Source: an uncultured Blautia sp.
GTDB lineage: Bacteria > Bacillota > Clostridia > Lachnospirales > Lachnospiraceae
Length of the DNA stretch: 64,000 nt
Assembly (NCBI RefSeq): GCF_934424005.1
Contig: NZ_CAKRXI010000007.1
Span: 1 to 64,000 of the forward strand
Reading direction: 5' to 3'
Shown: positions 25,111 to 34,593 of the stretch, piece by piece
How the letters are laid out: each line of letters starts with the position of its first letter
Position numbering within the stretch: the first letter of the stretch is position 1
Translations under genes and position numbers: made by a program
The notes under the pieces: model-generated
The model's input: the letters and a program-made list of their open reading frames with translations, nothing else
Told to the model about the DNA's origin: nothing
Databases searched by the model: none

Positions 25111-25138
25111 AAACATTTTTATCACGAGGAGGTTTTTT

Positions 25139-25987
25139 ATGATTCAGGACATCTATCCACATATATATCACAATGAATATAAACCGGTTGCACCGGATGA
25201 AAACAGTATCATTCTGGCCTACGATAATGGAAAGTGTTTTTTTCATTTAGATCAAAATGATAGTACTATTACTCTTCCACGTTTTAAAGAACTGGAAGGT
25301 CAGCTGTCTGATCTGTACGAAAACTACATTTATCTATTTTCTATCGACGAGGAACGTTTTTATCTGATTCCGGGGCTTGATACATCTCTGCTGCCTGGGT
25401 ATGAATTTTACGAAACTCGCTCGCTCCGTTATGCCCATCCACAGCATCTCTCTTTTGCTGTAATCACCGGACATCAGCTTTACCAGTGGTATAAAAGTCG
25501 TCGGTATTGCGGCTGCTGCGGGCATGCTATGAAACACGACACAAAAGAACGTATGATGTACTGTCCTGACTGCGGCCATCAGGAATATCCGGTACTTATG
25601 CCGGCAGTCATCGTCGGTATCACGAATGGAGACAAGATTATTTGCTCCAAATACGAAGGCAGAAGCTTTAAACAATATGCCCTGATCGCCGGTTTCGCAG
25701 AAATTGGCGAAACAATTGAAGAAACTGTCCACCGCGAGGTCATGGAAGAGGTTGGTCTGAAAGTAAAAAATCTCCGCTATTATAAAAGTCAGCCATGGTC
25801 CTTCTCAGGCACATTACTTTTTGGATTTTTCTGCGATGTAGACGGAGATGATACACTCACAGTAGATCATGAAGAGCTTTCCGTAGCTCAGTGGTTTGAT
25901 CGTGACAAGATTATTGGTCAGGACACCGACAGCAGTCTTACCAATGAAATGATGATGGTTTTTGCTGCCGGAAAAGAACCCAAATAG
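25139..25987 (+). CDS. nudC: NAD(+)/NADH diphosphatase (NudC-type Nudix hydrolase)
   Basis: A 282-residue enzyme that cleaves NADH or decaps NAD-RNA. It has a central zinc ribbon (YCGCCGHAM … YCPDCGHQEYP, residues about 123-150), the Nudix box GFAEIGE … REVMEEVGL (about 185-207), and the NudC specificity motif SQPWSFSGTL in place of the usual SQPWPFP. The N-terminal domain is degenerate, as is normal. ATG 25139 follows GAGGAGG. It is a single gene, flanked by related inverted repeats. Confidence 0.9.
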   Translation: MIQDIYPHIYHNEYKPVAPDENSIILAYDNGKCFFHLDQNDSTITLPRFKELEGQLSDLYENYIYLFSIDEERFYLIPGLDTSLLPGYEFYETRSLRYAHPQHLSFAVITGHQLYQWYKSRRYCGCCGHAMKHDTKERMMYCPDCGHQEYPVLMPAVIVGITNGDKIICSKYEGRSFKQYALIAGFAEIGETIEETVHREVMEEVGLKVKNLRYYKSQPWSFSGTLLFGFFCDVDGDDTLTVDHEELSVAQWFDRDKIIGQDTDSSLTNEMMMVFAAGKEPK

Positions 25988-26096
25988 TATTCCCTGTGAA
26001 CAATAACCAATTAATCGCAGTTTTTTACGATAACTCTGGTAATTTCAGACAAAAACCGTTATAATAGACATATTATTGTTCTGTGGGAGTCTTATC

Positions 26097-27998
26097 ATGA
26101 AAAAAGTTGCGCTGATCACAAACGGGCAGGCTCGTTATGTGACTCATGGATGGATTGAGGGCTATCGACGCTATATTGCCGAACATCATTCTGATATAAA
26201 TTTATATGCTTTTCACTGTTTTGGGGATTTCAGTCAGGATCCTAATTATAATATCGGTGAATATAATATAACAAAACTTCCACAACTATCTGATTTTGAC
26301 GGAATTCTTCTGGATCTTGCTCTAATTCCCGACCGAGAACTTAAGGAAGAAATTGCTGATCGAGCGCGGATGGCATCTGTACCTGTTGTTTCTCTTCTGG
26401 ATCAGGTTCCTGATTTCTATTTTTCAGGAATCGATGACTACCAGGCAATCTGTACCATCACGGAACACCTTATTGTTGACCGCCATTGCAAATACATTAA
26501 TTATGTAGGCGGTATTCCTGGAAATTATGAGAATCTGCAGCGTTTTCATGGTTACAAAGACACTCTCAGTAAGTATGGCATCAAGTTTGATCCAAAGCGT
26601 GTTTATGAATATAATTACGAAGTAAAAACCGGACTCAGGGCTTTCACCGAATTTCAGAATAACGGTGTTCTTCCTGAGGCTTTTGTGTGCGCAAATGACA
26701 ATATTGCTGCTGGTATCTGTCTGGCAGCACAGGAGGCAGGATACAGCATTCCTAAAGATTTTCTGGTTACTGGATTTGATAACACTGAAAAAGCCATATA
26801 TTTTGATCCACCTATCACAACAATTGATTTTTCCAAGGCAGACATTATGTATAATGCACTGTGTCTTCTTTATGACATCTGGAACGGCACTAATAAAAGC
26901 AGCGAACGATTTGCTCCCACTCGGCGGATATATCGTGAAAGCACTGGCTGCGAATCGATACGGCCGACCGATCCCGGAAACTTCGTGACTGAACAGATTC
27001 TGTCTGAGGTACGCCAGAGCAATATGTTAAGCTGGATGATGGATCTCGACCGTTTTCTTCTGGACTGCACAAGTTTCTCTGAACTCGCAGATCATATGGA
27101 TACCTGGCTGGCTGAACATAACTGTGGAAATTTGTATCTGCTGTTAAACACGGATATTTCTATCCTTGAAAAACATGAAGAACTCCCGGAGGTACCTGAT
27201 GATCTGTATCAGAGTATCGGATACCCTGATCGTATGACTATTGTACACCCTCATCAGTCCAACAATCCTTCTGGTCAGATTGATCTTTCAAAAGGCGAGC
27301 TCATTCCATTTGCCGGCACTCCAGCGCCTTCGCAGTTTTACCTTTTTGCGCCGGTTCATTTCCGTGAACGCGAAATCGGATATCTTGTCCTTGAAAACTG
27401 TGATTTTCTTACAAAACATCAGTTTCTGTTTGAGACTTTAAAAACTTTTGGAACAGCCATAGAATCGCTCTACGGAAAACTTATCCTGGAGAAAAAGACC
27501 CGGCAGCTTTCAAACCTTTATATCCATGATTCTCTGACTGGGCTATACAATCGTATGGCATATGAAAAGCTGGCACTTCCAATGTTCCAGGAAAACATGT
27601 CTGAACTCCGACCAACGGGAATCATGTTTGTAGATGCCGATCATCTGAAGTATATTAATGATAATTTCGGACATGACAAGGGGAATATGGCGATCAGCAG
27701 CATTGCATCTGTCTTGCGGCAGCAATGTCCTGTAAATTCTGTCCTCATGCGTTATGGAGGGGATGAATTTGTCTGCATCATTCCTGATCATGATCAGTCT
27801 ATGATGCTTAAGCTACAGCAAAAGATCACCGATTCACTTGCTGTACTTTCGTTAAGCACTGGTATTGGATTTCCAATTGAGGCCAGTATCGGATTTGTTG
27901 TGGCAGAGGATCCCCGTATTTCACTGAATGACTATATCAATCAGGCTGACGAAAAAATGTATCTTGCAAAAAAAGCACGTAACGCAACGCGTAAATAG
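26097..27998 (+). CDS. Diguanylate cyclase with LacI-type sensor domain, copy 1
   Basis: A 633-residue cytosolic protein. Residues 1-270 are a LacI-type periplasmic-binding fold (KKVALITNGQ; PEAFVCANDNIAAGICLAAQEAG; FDPPITTIDF) without a helix-turn-helix. Residues about 300-460 are a linker and GAF-like segment (FREREIGYLVLENCDF). Residues about 475-633 are a GGDEF domain with DSLTGLYNRMAYEKL, FVDADHLKYINDNFGHDKGN and an intact RYGGDEF, so it should make cyclic di-GMP in response to a small ligand, probably a sugar. No RxxD inhibitory site precedes GGDEF. There is no signal peptide or membrane segment. ATG 26097 is seven bases after GGGAG. Confidence 0.88.
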   Translation: MKKVALITNGQARYVTHGWIEGYRRYIAEHHSDINLYAFHCFGDFSQDPNYNIGEYNITKLPQLSDFDGILLDLALIPDRELKEEIADRARMASVPVVSLLDQVPDFYFSGIDDYQAICTITEHLIVDRHCKYINYVGGIPGNYENLQRFHGYKDTLSKYGIKFDPKRVYEYNYEVKTGLRAFTEFQNNGVLPEAFVCANDNIAAGICLAAQEAGYSIPKDFLVTGFDNTEKAIYFDPPITTIDFSKADIMYNALCLLYDIWNGTNKSSERFAPTRRIYRESTGCESIRPTDPGNFVTEQILSEVRQSNMLSWMMDLDRFLLDCTSFSELADHMDTWLAEHNCGNLYLLLNTDISILEKHEELPEVPDDLYQSIGYPDRMTIVHPHQSNNPSGQIDLSKGELIPFAGTPAPSQFYLFAPVHFREREIGYLVLENCDFLTKHQFLFETLKTFGTAIESLYGKLILEKKTRQLSNLYIHDSLTGLYNRMAYEKLALPMFQENMSELRPTGIMFVDADHLKYINDNFGHDKGNMAISSIASVLRQQCPVNSVLMRYGGDEFVCIIPDHDQSMMLKLQQKITDSLAVLSLSTGIGFPIEASIGFVVAEDPRISLNDYINQADEKMYLAKKARNATRK

Positions 27999-28031
27999 CT
28001 ATAGACTATTTTTTTAAGATTGGATAACCGA

Positions 28032-29930
28032 ATGAAAAAGGTAGCACTTATTACTGATGGATGGCAGCGATATTTCACCTATGCCTGGATAACCGGGTAT
28101 CGTCAATATATGGCAGAACATCCGACCGATATCAACCTATATGTTTTTCACTGCTTCGGCAACTTCAGTAAAGACCAGAATTTTAACACAGGTGAATACA
28201 ATATTGTCCAGCTTCCGGAGCTTTCAAACTTTGACGGTATCCTTCTGGATCTTTCCAACATTCTGGATATACATGTCAAAAACCAAATCATAGATTTTGC
28301 CAGAAGAGCAGCTGTACCAGTCATATCTCTTCTTGAAGAAATTCCCGGAATGTATTTTTCCGGTATTGATAACTATGCTGCCACAAGTGCACTGATGGAA
28401 CATCTGATCACTGTTCATGACTGCCGGACCATCAATTACGTTCACGGACCAGAAACAAGTTATGAAAATCAGCAGCGTTTTCTTGCTTATAAAGAATCCC
28501 TGCTCAGACACGGAATCGCATATGAACCAGAGCGTGCAGCGGGACAGAATTATGAAATTGAAACCGGTATCCAGGCTTTTCATAATTTCAAAGAAAAGGA
28601 TCTGCTGCCTGATGCTTTTGTCTGCGCAAACGATAACATTGCGGTTGGTCTTTGCCTCGCAGCACGCGACTCCGGATACAGGATTCCTGAAGATTTTATC
28701 GTCACAGGTTATGATAATGAAAACAAAGCCTCTTACTTTAACCCACGCATCACAACTGTTGGATTTTACAAAACCCAGATCATGTACAACGCCATGGAGC
28801 TTTTTTGTGACATATGGGATAATTCAGTGACGTCAACGCATGTTTACGCGCCTGTCACTCATGTTTTTCAGGAAAGCTGCGGCTGTATCCCTGCAAACCC
28901 TGCAAAACGAGGAAAATATGTTGCTGACAGCATCATGTCAGAAGTCCACCAAAGTGATATGCAGAACTGGATGATGGAACTCGACCGCTATCTTCTCGAC
29001 TGTACCAGTTTTACTGAGCTTGCCGAGCATCTGCATATCTGGCTTTCCACTCATGAATGCGGCAATCTCTCTATGCTTATGAATCCAGACATCTTTCTGC
29101 TCGAAAATATAGATGTTCTTCCTGATATCCCAGATGATCTTTATCAGACTCAAGGCTATCCTGAACAAATGGCTGTTGTTTACCCACGCACAGGCACTGA
29201 AACAACAACTCTGGAACGTTATACCGGTGCACTGCTCCCAAATACATCGGATTTTGAAAAGCAGAATGTATATCTGTTTTCTCCCATACATTTTCGTGAA
29301 CGCGAGATTGGATATCTGATCCTTGAGAACTGCGATTTTCTCTTATGTCATCAGTTTCTATTTGGGACACTTAATACTTTTTGTACTGCGATCGAGGCAC
29401 TTTACAACAAGCTGATCCTCCGCAAGAAAAACAATCAGCTCTCACAACTTTATCTTCAGGATTCACTCACCGGACTTTATAACCGCATGGCATATGAAAG
29501 ACTGGCAATTCCTACATATCAGCACTATGTCCAGCACGGTAAACCCGTAGGGATCATGTTTATAGATGCTGACCACCTGAAATATATCAATGACCATTTT
29601 GGTCATGGCATGGGCAACCTTGCGATCAGCAACATTGCCTCCGTGATCCAGCAGCAATGTCCATCCAATTCCATTTGCATGCGTTATGGCGGAGATGAGT
29701 TTGTCTGTGTGATTCCGGATCATGACCATGCACAAATGCATGAACTGGAGCAGAACATTACTCATTCCCTTCAGATTCTGTCTTCCAACAATCGTATGGA
29801 TTTTTCAATCGAAGCCAGCATCGGTTTTGTGGTCGCAGATGATCCGCAGCGTTCCCTTAATGATTGCATCAATCTTGCAGATGAAAAAATGTATGAAGTA
29901 AAAAAGAACCGTAAAATAGTTCATAAATAA
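28032..29930 (+). CDS. Diguanylate cyclase with LacI-type sensor domain, copy 2
   Basis: A 632-residue paralogue of the preceding gene, aligned over its full length (KKVALITDGWQ; DAFVCANDNIAVGLCLAARDSG; RYGGDEFVCVIPDH). The sensor half differs more than the GGDEF half, so the two probably sense different ligands and share the output. The catalytic motif is intact; no RxxD site is visible. The start is ATG 28032 by alignment with copy 1; the ribosome site is poor (GGAT), and with only 33 bases between the genes it may depend on translation of copy 1. It converges on the binding-protein gene at 29977. Confidence 0.87.
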   Translation: MKKVALITDGWQRYFTYAWITGYRQYMAEHPTDINLYVFHCFGNFSKDQNFNTGEYNIVQLPELSNFDGILLDLSNILDIHVKNQIIDFARRAAVPVISLLEEIPGMYFSGIDNYAATSALMEHLITVHDCRTINYVHGPETSYENQQRFLAYKESLLRHGIAYEPERAAGQNYEIETGIQAFHNFKEKDLLPDAFVCANDNIAVGLCLAARDSGYRIPEDFIVTGYDNENKASYFNPRITTVGFYKTQIMYNAMELFCDIWDNSVTSTHVYAPVTHVFQESCGCIPANPAKRGKYVADSIMSEVHQSDMQNWMMELDRYLLDCTSFTELAEHLHIWLSTHECGNLSMLMNPDIFLLENIDVLPDIPDDLYQTQGYPEQMAVVYPRTGTETTTLERYTGALLPNTSDFEKQNVYLFSPIHFREREIGYLILENCDFLLCHQFLFGTLNTFCTAIEALYNKLILRKKNNQLSQLYLQDSLTGLYNRMAYERLAIPTYQHYVQHGKPVGIMFIDADHLKYINDHFGHGMGNLAISNIASVIQQQCPSNSICMRYGGDEFVCVIPDHDHAQMHELEQNITHSLQILSSNNRMDFSIEASIGFVVADDPQRSLNDCINLADEKMYEVKKNRKIVHK

Positions 29931-29978
29931 AACTTCCTGCTGCATGGTATACTGCCATTTACAACAGGAAGTTTTTTT
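29931..29978. terminator. Bidirectional terminator between convergent genes
   Basis: AACTTCCTG(CT)G and CAACAGGAAGTT pair, with TTTTTTT on the + side and A-rich sequence on the left giving U-residues on the minus side. It ends both the GGDEF pair and the ABC operon. Confidence 0.85.
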
Positions 29979-31215
29979 AATTAAAAATTCTCTCTTTTGC
30001 ACTTTCCAGATCAGAAGCCTCTGTAAGTTCTTTAAAGCTCTGCGGATCTGCATCTTCATTAAACTGTCGGATCACCTGTATCAGGTCATCACAGCTGTAT
30101 GCATTTTCATAAATTCCAGTCGCATAACCATACAGCTCAATATACTCTTCTTCTGATTTTGCAGTCCAGAGGTTCTGATACAGACGTACTGCCGCTCCAT
30201 TCTCTTTGACTGCATCCGAAGCCCCGGTTATCGCATTGTAGATCATCGCAAATGCCGGACCAGCCATTGAAGCATATTTTCCTCTGACAAAATCAATCGG
30301 GGCATTTCCAAAAGCATCTTTTTCTTTAAAGATCTCAAAGTTCTGTTCTGAAAAACTGTCGATCGCACCCACCATGATGTTGCTGTTCTGCTCTTTTTCT
30401 TTGGCAGAAATCTTATCCAGATATGATGATACATGAAATGCACTCATAAGAGTGTCACAGTTTCCTGATGACAATGCCGCTTCAAGGTTTTTGAGTCCGT
30501 CTCCGCCTTCCGTATACCCAGGGCAGATTGTGACACGTATAGTTCCATCTTCATCCGAAAGCTCGGTCAGCTCATTCGTTTTAGAAAGTTCTTCTGCTGA
30601 TTCTGAAAGAACAAGTCCGGCTTTTTCTTCGAGTGTATTCAGCATGCCCCAGGTTCGCACCTGATGAAGACGATTTCCAGAAGCAGCGCCTCCTGACATG
30701 ATCACAATGTTTCCGGCACCTTTATCCAGAAAGAAATTCGTCATATCGCATCCGGCCTCATAGACAGCCTCAAGTTCTGGTCCAACGCTACCCATATACC
30801 ACGGATTATCCTTGATAGCCTCATAGTTTTCATCACTCACACTGTTAGAGCCCAGTGCATAGTAGATTTCTTCTTGTTCACAGGTTTTTATGATATCCTG
30901 AAGTCCATCTGCAAATCCGGCGAATGAAATGATTCCCTCTGCTCCGTTTTCCTTTGCCTCTTCAATAAAATCACATTCTGACTGGGTATCTGTAATCTTT
31001 CCGGAAAAAATGAATTTTACCGGAAATCCTTTTTCGATATAATCCCGATAATAATCTCCAAACATTTCCATTTCGGCAGAATCCGGATCATACATTGCAA
31101 CACCGATCGTATGGACTTCTCCATCGCCATAGTCTTCTGCTGCAGCACACACCGAAGTGCACATTCCACTTAAGAGTGCTGCACATAATGTCAGACCGAG
31201 TATTTTTTTCTTCAT
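29977..31215 (-). CDS. Type 1 periplasmic-binding protein, last gene of the cobalamin-controlled ABC operon
   Basis: A 412-residue exported binding protein. The signal peptide (about 1-26: KKKILGLTLCAALLSGM…) ends in CAAAED and has no clear lipobox, so it should be cut by signal peptidase I. The body has the alpha/beta type 1 fold (VHTIGVAMYD; NGAEGIISFAGFADGL; ILVGAID-like VGAIDSF). That fold belongs to ribose/LacI-type proteins, not to the Dpp/Nik binding protein encoded three genes upstream, and no ribose-type permease is nearby. Its ligand is unknown. ATG 31215 lies ten bases after AGGAGGA and one base past the dppF-like gene. Confidence 0.75.
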   Translation of the reverse strand: MKKKILGLTLCAALLSGMCTSVCAAAEDYGDGEVHTIGVAMYDPDSAEMEMFGDYYRDYIEKGFPVKFIFSGKITDTQSECDFIEEAKENGAEGIISFAGFADGLQDIIKTCEQEEIYYALGSNSVSDENYEAIKDNPWYMGSVGPELEAVYEAGCDMTNFFLDKGAGNIVIMSGGAASGNRLHQVRTWGMLNTLEEKAGLVLSESAEELSKTNELTELSDEDGTIRVTICPGYTEGGDGLKNLEAALSSGNCDTLMSAFHVSSYLDKISAKEKEQNSNIMVGAIDSFSEQNFEIFKEKDAFGNAPIDFVRGKYASMAGPAFAMIYNAITGASDAVKENGAAVRLYQNLWTAKSEEEYIELYGYATGIYENAYSCDDLIQVIRQFNEDADPQSFKELTEASDLESAKERIFN

Positions 31216-31216
31216 A

Positions 31217-32206
31217 TTACTTATTTCCTCCTGTCTGATCATTCATTTTTTCCACATAAAAGCAGGCTACTTCATGCCCCTCTGAAATTTCTTTCAGTTC
31301 CGGCATTTCTCTTTTGCACTGTTCCATACAATGTTCACAGCGATTCTGGAACGGGCAGCCCACCGGTACGTCTAATGGGCTGGGTGCTTCGCTTTCAATA
31401 CTCTCAATCTTTTGGGACGGATCCATATGGACTGAAAACTGTGCCCCAACCAGTGCCCTGGTGTACGGGTGTACTGCATGATCCGAAACATCCTCACCTG
31501 GAATTGTTTCCACGATATGTCCCAGATACATAACTGCAATCTGATGAGCAAAGGATCGAATCAGTGCAAGATCATGACAGATAAAGATCATGCAGATATT
31601 CTTCTCTTTCTGCAGACGCACCAGAAGTTCAATGACAGACTCCTGTACAGAAACATCCAACGCAGAAGTCGCCTCATCACAGACCAGGATTTCCGGTTCC
31701 AGAGAAAGTGCTCTTGCAATACTTATTCTCTGTCTCTGGCCACCACTCATATTGTGCGGATAACGGTCTACAAATTCTTCCGGAAGCTCTACCATACGAA
31801 GAAGCTCTTTTGCCTTAGCCTCTCTCTCACTTCGCTTGATCCTTTTGTAATTCATCAATGGCTCTGTGAGAATATCTCCTATCTTCATCTTCGGATTAAA
31901 GGACGCCAGCGGGTCCTGAAAAACCATCTGAAGGTTCTGGCGGTTTTCCCAGGTTTCTTTCTTTGAAAGTGCAGTAATGTTTTTGCCATGATAAAGAATC
32001 TCACCGCTCGTCGGCTTGTCAAGTGAGATCACCATGCGCACAAAAGTTGATTTTCCACAGCCACTCTCGCCGACAATTCCAAGCGTACGCCCTTTATACA
32101 TTGTAAGATTAATATCATTGCAGGCAGTCAATATTCTTCCATGGGAAGCAGGGAACTGTTTTACTATATGATTTGCCTGCATTACGATCTCATGATTTTC
32201 AGACAT
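31217..32206 (-). CDS. Dpp/Opp/Nik-family ABC transporter ATPase (DppF-like)
   Basis: A 329-residue cytosolic ATPase for the membrane permease pair encoded upstream. Walker A GIVGESGCGKST, signature MSGGQRQRISIA, Walker B ILVCDEATSALD, and the C-terminal oligopeptide-transporter extension with the cysteine motif CPFQNRCEHCMEQC, which in DppD/DppF-type ATPases holds an Fe-S cluster. ATG 32206 follows GGAGGG and overlaps the dppD-like gene by eight bases. Its position under a cobalamin riboswitch suggests cobalt, a cobalt chelate or a corrinoid precursor as substrate. Confidence 0.9.
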   Translation of the reverse strand: MSENHEIVMQANHIVKQFPASHGRILTACNDINLTMYKGRTLGIVGESGCGKSTFVRMVISLDKPTSGEILYHGKNITALSKKETWENRQNLQMVFQDPLASFNPKMKIGDILTEPLMNYKRIKRSEREAKAKELLRMVELPEEFVDRYPHNMSGGQRQRISIARALSLEPEILVCDEATSALDVSVQESVIELLVRLQKEKNICMIFICHDLALIRSFAHQIAVMYLGHIVETIPGEDVSDHAVHPYTRALVGAQFSVHMDPSQKIESIESEAPSPLDVPVGCPFQNRCEHCMEQCKREMPELKEISEGHEVACFYVEKMNDQTGGNK

Positions 32207-32984
32207 ATCGTTTTCCCTCCATTTCCGGCACTGCCTCCAATAATTCTCTTGTATAATCACTGGTCGGATTATTCAGGACTTCTTCTCTCGTTCCATGATC
32301 CACCACTTTGCCATGGTGCATAACGATCAGCTGATCTGCCATATAGGCCGCCACACCGATATTATGTGTGACAATAATGATTCCTGTTCCATAATCATCC
32401 CGAAGTTCCATCATCTGACGGACAATCTGCGCCTGGGTAGTGACATCCAGTGCACTGGTAGGTTCATCTGCCAGGAGAAGTTCCGGATTAAAAGTCATTG
32501 CCATTGCAATGCCGACACGCTGACGCATACCGCCGGACAGCTGATATGCATAACTATTCATAATATTCTCTACATCAGGGAGTCTCATTTTAGAAAGCAT
32601 AGAAACTGCTTTATTCCAGGCTTCCTGTTTTGATACAGACTCATGAGTACGAATATATTCCACATACTGACTGCCAATCTTACGGATTGGATTTAAAGTT
32701 CCTCCGCAATCCTGAAAGATCATGGACATTTTACTTCCACGGATCTTTCTCCATTCATTTCCGGTATTTTTCAGGAGAGACTCTCCATGAAAAAGAATGT
32801 CTCCCGAGCTTACCCGGCCTGCTCCGGGGAGAGCCCCCAGAACAGCACGGATCACGGTGGTCTTACCGCTTCCACTTTCTCCTACAATACTGATGATCTC
32901 TCCTTTTTTCATAGAAAGATTAAAATGTTCGATCGTAGGATCCTGTTTTCCATATTGCACAGCCAGATCTTTAATTTCCAGCAT
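32199..32984 (-). CDS. Dpp/Opp/Nik-family ABC transporter ATPase (DppD-like)
   Basis: A 261-residue partner ATPase with Walker A VGESGSGKTTVI, signature LSGGMRQRVGIAMA and Walker B LLADEPTSALD. It is about 60 residues shorter than typical DppD and lacks the C-terminal cysteine-containing extension that its DppF-like partner keeps; NikD-type ATPases are similarly short, so this favours a metal-type transporter over a peptide one. The start is ATG 32984, seven bases after AAGGAG; the ATG six bases upstream is too close to it. Confidence 0.88.
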   Translation of the reverse strand: MLEIKDLAVQYGKQDPTIEHFNLSMKKGEIISIVGESGSGKTTVIRAVLGALPGAGRVSSGDILFHGESLLKNTGNEWRKIRGSKMSMIFQDCGGTLNPIRKIGSQYVEYIRTHESVSKQEAWNKAVSMLSKMRLPDVENIMNSYAYQLSGGMRQRVGIAMAMTFNPELLLADEPTSALDVTTQAQIVRQMMELRDDYGTGIIIVTHNIGVAAYMADQLIVMHHGKVVDHGTREEVLNNPTSDYTRELLEAVPEMEGKRYV

Positions 32985-33019
32985 ACACATGCTCCTTCTA
33001 TCGTTACTGTTTAAACTAA

Positions 33020-34576
33020 TTACTCGGTCATTTTCATATCAGCGGTTACCCAGTAGTAATCCATCGGATACATTACAAGGCCTTCTACTGTTGATTTGGA
33101 AATAAGGAAGGTATTTTCATATCCAAAGAATACAGTTGCAGCGTCATCCATGATTGCCTGCTGAATCTTAACGATCAGCTCTTTTCTTGCATCTTCATCA
33201 ATTGTCTCAGACAGTTCATCCAGCCATGCATCTACATCTTTATTTGCATATCCTGATGTATTGTTTGCAGATGTGCTGTACCAGTTTTCACGAAGATAGT
33301 TTTCCGGATCACCGGTGTTCGCTACAAGCACGTTCCAGATCAGAAGGTCGTACTGAGAAGAGTCACGACGGTCAAGAAGTGTTTCGTAGGATACACAGTC
33401 AAGTTTGATATTGATTCCGATTTCTTTCAGGCTGGACTGGGCTGCCTGTGCATATACGCCAAGTTCCGCACGGCTGTCATAATATACAAATGTCAGTTCG
33501 AGTGGTTTTCCGTCTGGTGTCTCTACATATCCGTCACCATCTGTATCTTTGTAGCCGGCATCTTCCAGAATTTTCTTTGCGCCATCCGGATCATAGGAAT
33601 TTTCATCATTCAGATCATCATATCCATAATCAAGTGTCGGAGGAACCGGTGCTTTTCCAGGTGTTGCTCCGCCTTCAAGGAGAACACTTGTGTAAGTTTC
33701 TTTATCAAGTCCGCGAAGAAGTGCCTGACGAAGTGCAAGGTCACTCAGAGCTCCATTTTCGTTCATAAATGCATATGTGGAACGAAGGGATTCAAGGGAC
33801 TGTACATTAAAGTTGTCGTTTCCATCAAATTCAAAAACATTTTCTGTCTTTAAGTTATATGCTACATCAATCTCGCCTGACTGCAGAGCCATGGATCTTG
33901 TAGTCTGATCGCCGATCACCCGAAGAGTTACGCTGTCATTCGAAACATCTCCATCCCAGTAATATTCGTTGCGGACAACCACTGTATCTCCAGATGGATC
34001 AAAAGACTGGAATGCATACGGTCCTGTACAGACCGGTCCTTCCATTGCAATATTGGAATTGTCAATGCTTGTATCCATGATCAGGAAAAGCGGGTCTGCA
34101 AGACATCCTGCCATATTTGCATTTGCTCTGTTCAGATTAAAGATGACATTCTGTCCATCTACATCAATGCTTGCAATATCAAAGAACTCCGGCACACGGT
34201 TGGACATTTCAATTGTACGTTCAAGAGATGCTTTTACCAGTTCAGGAGTCATATCATTTCCATTTGAAAATTTAACACCTTCACGAATCGTAAAAGTCCA
34301 GGTCTTACCATCTTCACTGTTTGTCCACTCTGTTGCAAGACATGGAACCATATTTCCTTCTTCATCAAATTTGGTAAGTCCCTGTCCAACGCCATAACGG
34401 GAAATTACCCAGCTGAAATACTGTTCTGTAGGCTCCAGTGTATCTGCAAAGCTTGTTACACCAATCGTCATAGTCTTGGCATCTGCTGCCCATACCGGTG
34501 CTGCTGACGCAAGTGAAATTGTCATAAGTCCTGCCAGTGCTGCTGCACAGATTTTTTTTGCGATTCTGTTTTTCAT
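33020..34576 (-). CDS. Dpp/Nik-family extracellular solute-binding protein
   Basis: A 518-residue type 2 binding protein (SBP family 5). The signal peptide (residues 1-30) ends in PVWAAD and has no lipobox cysteine, which is odd for a Gram-positive binding protein. The family 5 body has GQGLTKFDEEGNMVPCLATEW, FTIREGVKFSNG and CTGPYAF. The ligand cannot be read; family members carry peptides, nickel, cobalt-metallophores or sugars. The gene sits between permeases and ATPases in an operon headed by cobalamin riboswitch 2. ATG 34576 follows AAAGGAG. Confidence 0.88.
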   Translation of the reverse strand: MKNRIAKKICAAALAGLMTISLASAAPVWAADAKTMTIGVTSFADTLEPTEQYFSWVISRYGVGQGLTKFDEEGNMVPCLATEWTNSEDGKTWTFTIREGVKFSNGNDMTPELVKASLERTIEMSNRVPEFFDIASIDVDGQNVIFNLNRANANMAGCLADPLFLIMDTSIDNSNIAMEGPVCTGPYAFQSFDPSGDTVVVRNEYYWDGDVSNDSVTLRVIGDQTTRSMALQSGEIDVAYNLKTENVFEFDGNDNFNVQSLESLRSTYAFMNENGALSDLALRQALLRGLDKETYTSVLLEGGATPGKAPVPPTLDYGYDDLNDENSYDPDGAKKILEDAGYKDTDGDGYVETPDGKPLELTFVYYDSRAELGVYAQAAQSSLKEIGINIKLDCVSYETLLDRRDSSQYDLLIWNVLVANTGDPENYLRENWYSTSANNTSGYANKDVDAWLDELSETIDEDARKELIVKIQQAIMDDAATVFFGYENTFLISKSTVEGLVMYPMDYYWVTADMKMTE

Positions 34577-34593
34577 ATGTTATCTCCTTTTCG

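Noticed and set aside
22531..25138. Insertion sequence or prophage remnant
   Set aside because: No transposase, integrase or phage structural gene is visible; only non-coding foldback repeats and one phage-like domain protein.
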